Assembly: GCA_021603905.1 (NCBI GenBank)
Contig: BQIU01000050.1
Coordinates: 1-32,575 of the forward strand
DNA: 32,575 nucleotides
Source of the DNA: Nitrospirales bacterium
Lineage (GTDB): Bacteria > Nitrospirota > Nitrospiria > Nitrospirales > UBA8639
Direction: 5' to 3'
Shown here: in pieces, positions 31,549 to 32,575 of the stretch
How positions within the stretch are numbered: the first letter of the stretch is position 1
How the letters are laid out: each line of letters begins with the position of its first letter
Made by a program: the position numbers and the translations under genes
The notes under the pieces: model-generated
The model's database searches: none
What the model was told of the DNA's origin: nothing
Seen by the model: only the letters and a program-made list of their open reading frames with translations

Positions 31549-32575
31549 TTAAGACTGAGGCGTTGCCGATGCCTCAAGATTGCCTCGAGACTTGAGACCA
31601 TGATGGAGAAAAATGGATACACTATTTGCAGAATTATTCGCGATGGCTAAGCCTGGCTGTTCGTTTCGTCCTGCCGCCACAACTAATGAGGTCAAGGCAA
31701 ACGGTCCATAGGGAGTTGGATAATGCTTAGGGGGATAGTGAAAGGTTCCATCACCTTTTCCGAATAACAACGACATACTTCCCGACTGAATATTGACCAC
31801 CGCCACATCAGACATCTTATCACCATCAAAATCATAGGCTAAGCCCTGATTTGGCCCGGCATCACCTCCGGAGTCTTTGCCTTCCTGAAATGTTCCGTCT
31901 CCGTTTCCAAGAAACACGGTAATCGTATTCATCTCGCCGTTGACGACTAATAAGTCCAGGTTTCGATCACTATTGAAATCGGCGAATGAAACCCCAAGTG
32001 GCCGCTTGCCTGTGCGATAATCTGTCGGCGATTCAAAGGTGCCATCACCGTTTCCTGGCCAGATAGACACGGCATGGCTCATTGGCCCTCCATTACTCAC
32101 AGCCAAATCAAGGTGGTCATCCCCATTAAAGTCGGCCGTCTTCACAGAAGTGGGCGTATCGCCATATTCGTAGAGTGCTCCAAGTCGAAACTTCCCGGTC
32201 CCCATGCCCAACAGAACTTGGAGTTTATCATTCCGCAGAGCAACGACTAGGTCGGGCAACATATCCTCATTATAATCACCATACGCAATATCAACCGGTG
32301 TCCGGTGGACAGGATACTGTGCCCCACGAGTAAAGTTCCCATTCCCTTCACCAAGAAAGATCAAGACCTGATTGCTTCCTGAGCAGGCGACGGCTAAATC
32401 CACCCGTCGATCCATGTTGAAATCAACAATCGCTAAATTCCTTGGTTCCTGACACGCTTTCACCGTCCGTTGATCTTGAAAGCTTCCATCACCATTTCCC
32501 ATCAAAATGGACAATGAGTTTTCTTGAATATTACTCGTAATGAGATCAGAATACCCATCGCCATTCAAATCGCCT
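31549..32575 (-). CDS. FG-GAP/VCBS repeat protein, 5' end beyond the window
   Basis: The visible 340 residues are a run of beta-propeller repeats of about 50 residues with calcium-type DxNxDxxxDL loops: DFNMDRRVDLAVA, DYNEDMLPDLVVA, DFNGDDHLDLAVS, DFNSDRNLDLLVV and DFDGDKMSDVAVV. These alternate with VxIxLGxGDGTFQ strands. Such proteins are usually secreted or surface bound and resemble integrin alpha-chain propellers. The frame continues GDLNGDG to the last base, so the true start, and any signal peptide, lies outside. The last blade (LTSLVVAAGRNEQPGLAIAN) is degenerate. The C-terminus (HHGLKSRGNLEASATPQS) is short, with no anchor. Confidence 0.85.
   Translation of the reverse strand, partial: GDLNGDGYSDLITSNIQENSLSILMGNGDGSFQDQRTVKACQEPRNLAIVDFNMDRRVDLAVACSGSNQVLIFLGEGNGNFTRGAQYPVHRTPVDIAYGDYNEDMLPDLVVALRNDKLQVLLGMGTGKFRLGALYEYGDTPTSVKTADFNGDDHLDLAVSNGGPMSHAVSIWPGNGDGTFESPTDYRTGKRPLGVSFADFNSDRNLDLLVVNGEMNTITVFLGNGDGTFQEGKDSGGDAGPNQGLAYDFDGDKMSDVAVVNIQSGSMSLLFGKGDGTFHYPPKHYPTPYGPFALTSLVVAAGRNEQPGLAIANNSANSVSIFLHHGLKSRGNLEASATPQS

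Overview
The window looks like a chromosomal segment of a Gram-negative, free-living bacterium. It carries an envelope M23 peptidase, MreB, a periplasmic PQQ-type sugar dehydrogenase, a lipoprotein-like protein and two sigma-54-type promoters. The gene style (SagB-like oxidoreductase next to a 3-methyladenine glycosylase, Urate_ox_N membrane protein, small CxxC zinc-ribbon proteins, moderate GC) reminds me of Nitrospirota, but I cannot prove this without a database search. No rRNA, tRNA or CRISPR was found.

Layout. 1-1.3 kb: the edge of an IS5-family transposase (minus strand) runs antisense into the 5' end of a proline-rich protein with two malectin-like domains. 1.6-5.2 kb: lipoprotein-like protein, two small zinc-ribbon proteins separated by a palindromic element, PQQ sugar dehydrogenase, and a convergent, overlapping mreB. 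6.0-12.0 kb: core genes, namely an M23 peptidase and a type IIA topoisomerase pair (parC-like then parE-like). 12.25-18.8 kb: an accessory graveyard of defence and toxin-antitoxin genes. It holds an HsdR cut off in mid-gene, the tail of an unknown gene, an intact AbrB/VapC pair, relics of an Mrr-type nuclease, a DUF6883-like protein and a BrnT toxin, an intact deaminase, a hicB-hicA pair whose hicA is frameshifted, a Leu/Glu-type dehydrogenase and an L7/L12-like membrane protein. A short motif (GGGGTCARAYYYRRTTTTA-like) recurs between these pieces, and one exact 20-nt copy sits at the point where hsdR breaks.

19.0-27.6 kb: SagB-like oxidoreductase and 3-methyladenine glycosylase (4-nt gap), a 30-residue membrane peptide upstream of a Urate_ox_N membrane protein with a strong terminator, a second VapBC pair whose promoter predicts a leaderless mRNA, a stand-alone Lrp/AsnC ligand-binding domain, a cytoplasmic BtuF-like protein, a second long palindromic element, and a hybrid histidine kinase.

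27.6-32.6 kb: the most unusual part. Two GG-N10-GC sigma-54 promoters bracket about 1.8 kb of mostly non-coding, repeat-mosaic DNA, including a 92-bp tandem repeat and about ten TATAG/CTATA words. The second promoter reads into a degenerate sigma-54-activator-like AAA+ protein that lacks the GAFTGA loop, the Walker B aspartate, the sensor II arginine and a DNA-binding domain. Two small proteins and an FG-GAP repeat protein that runs off the window end follow on the minus strand.
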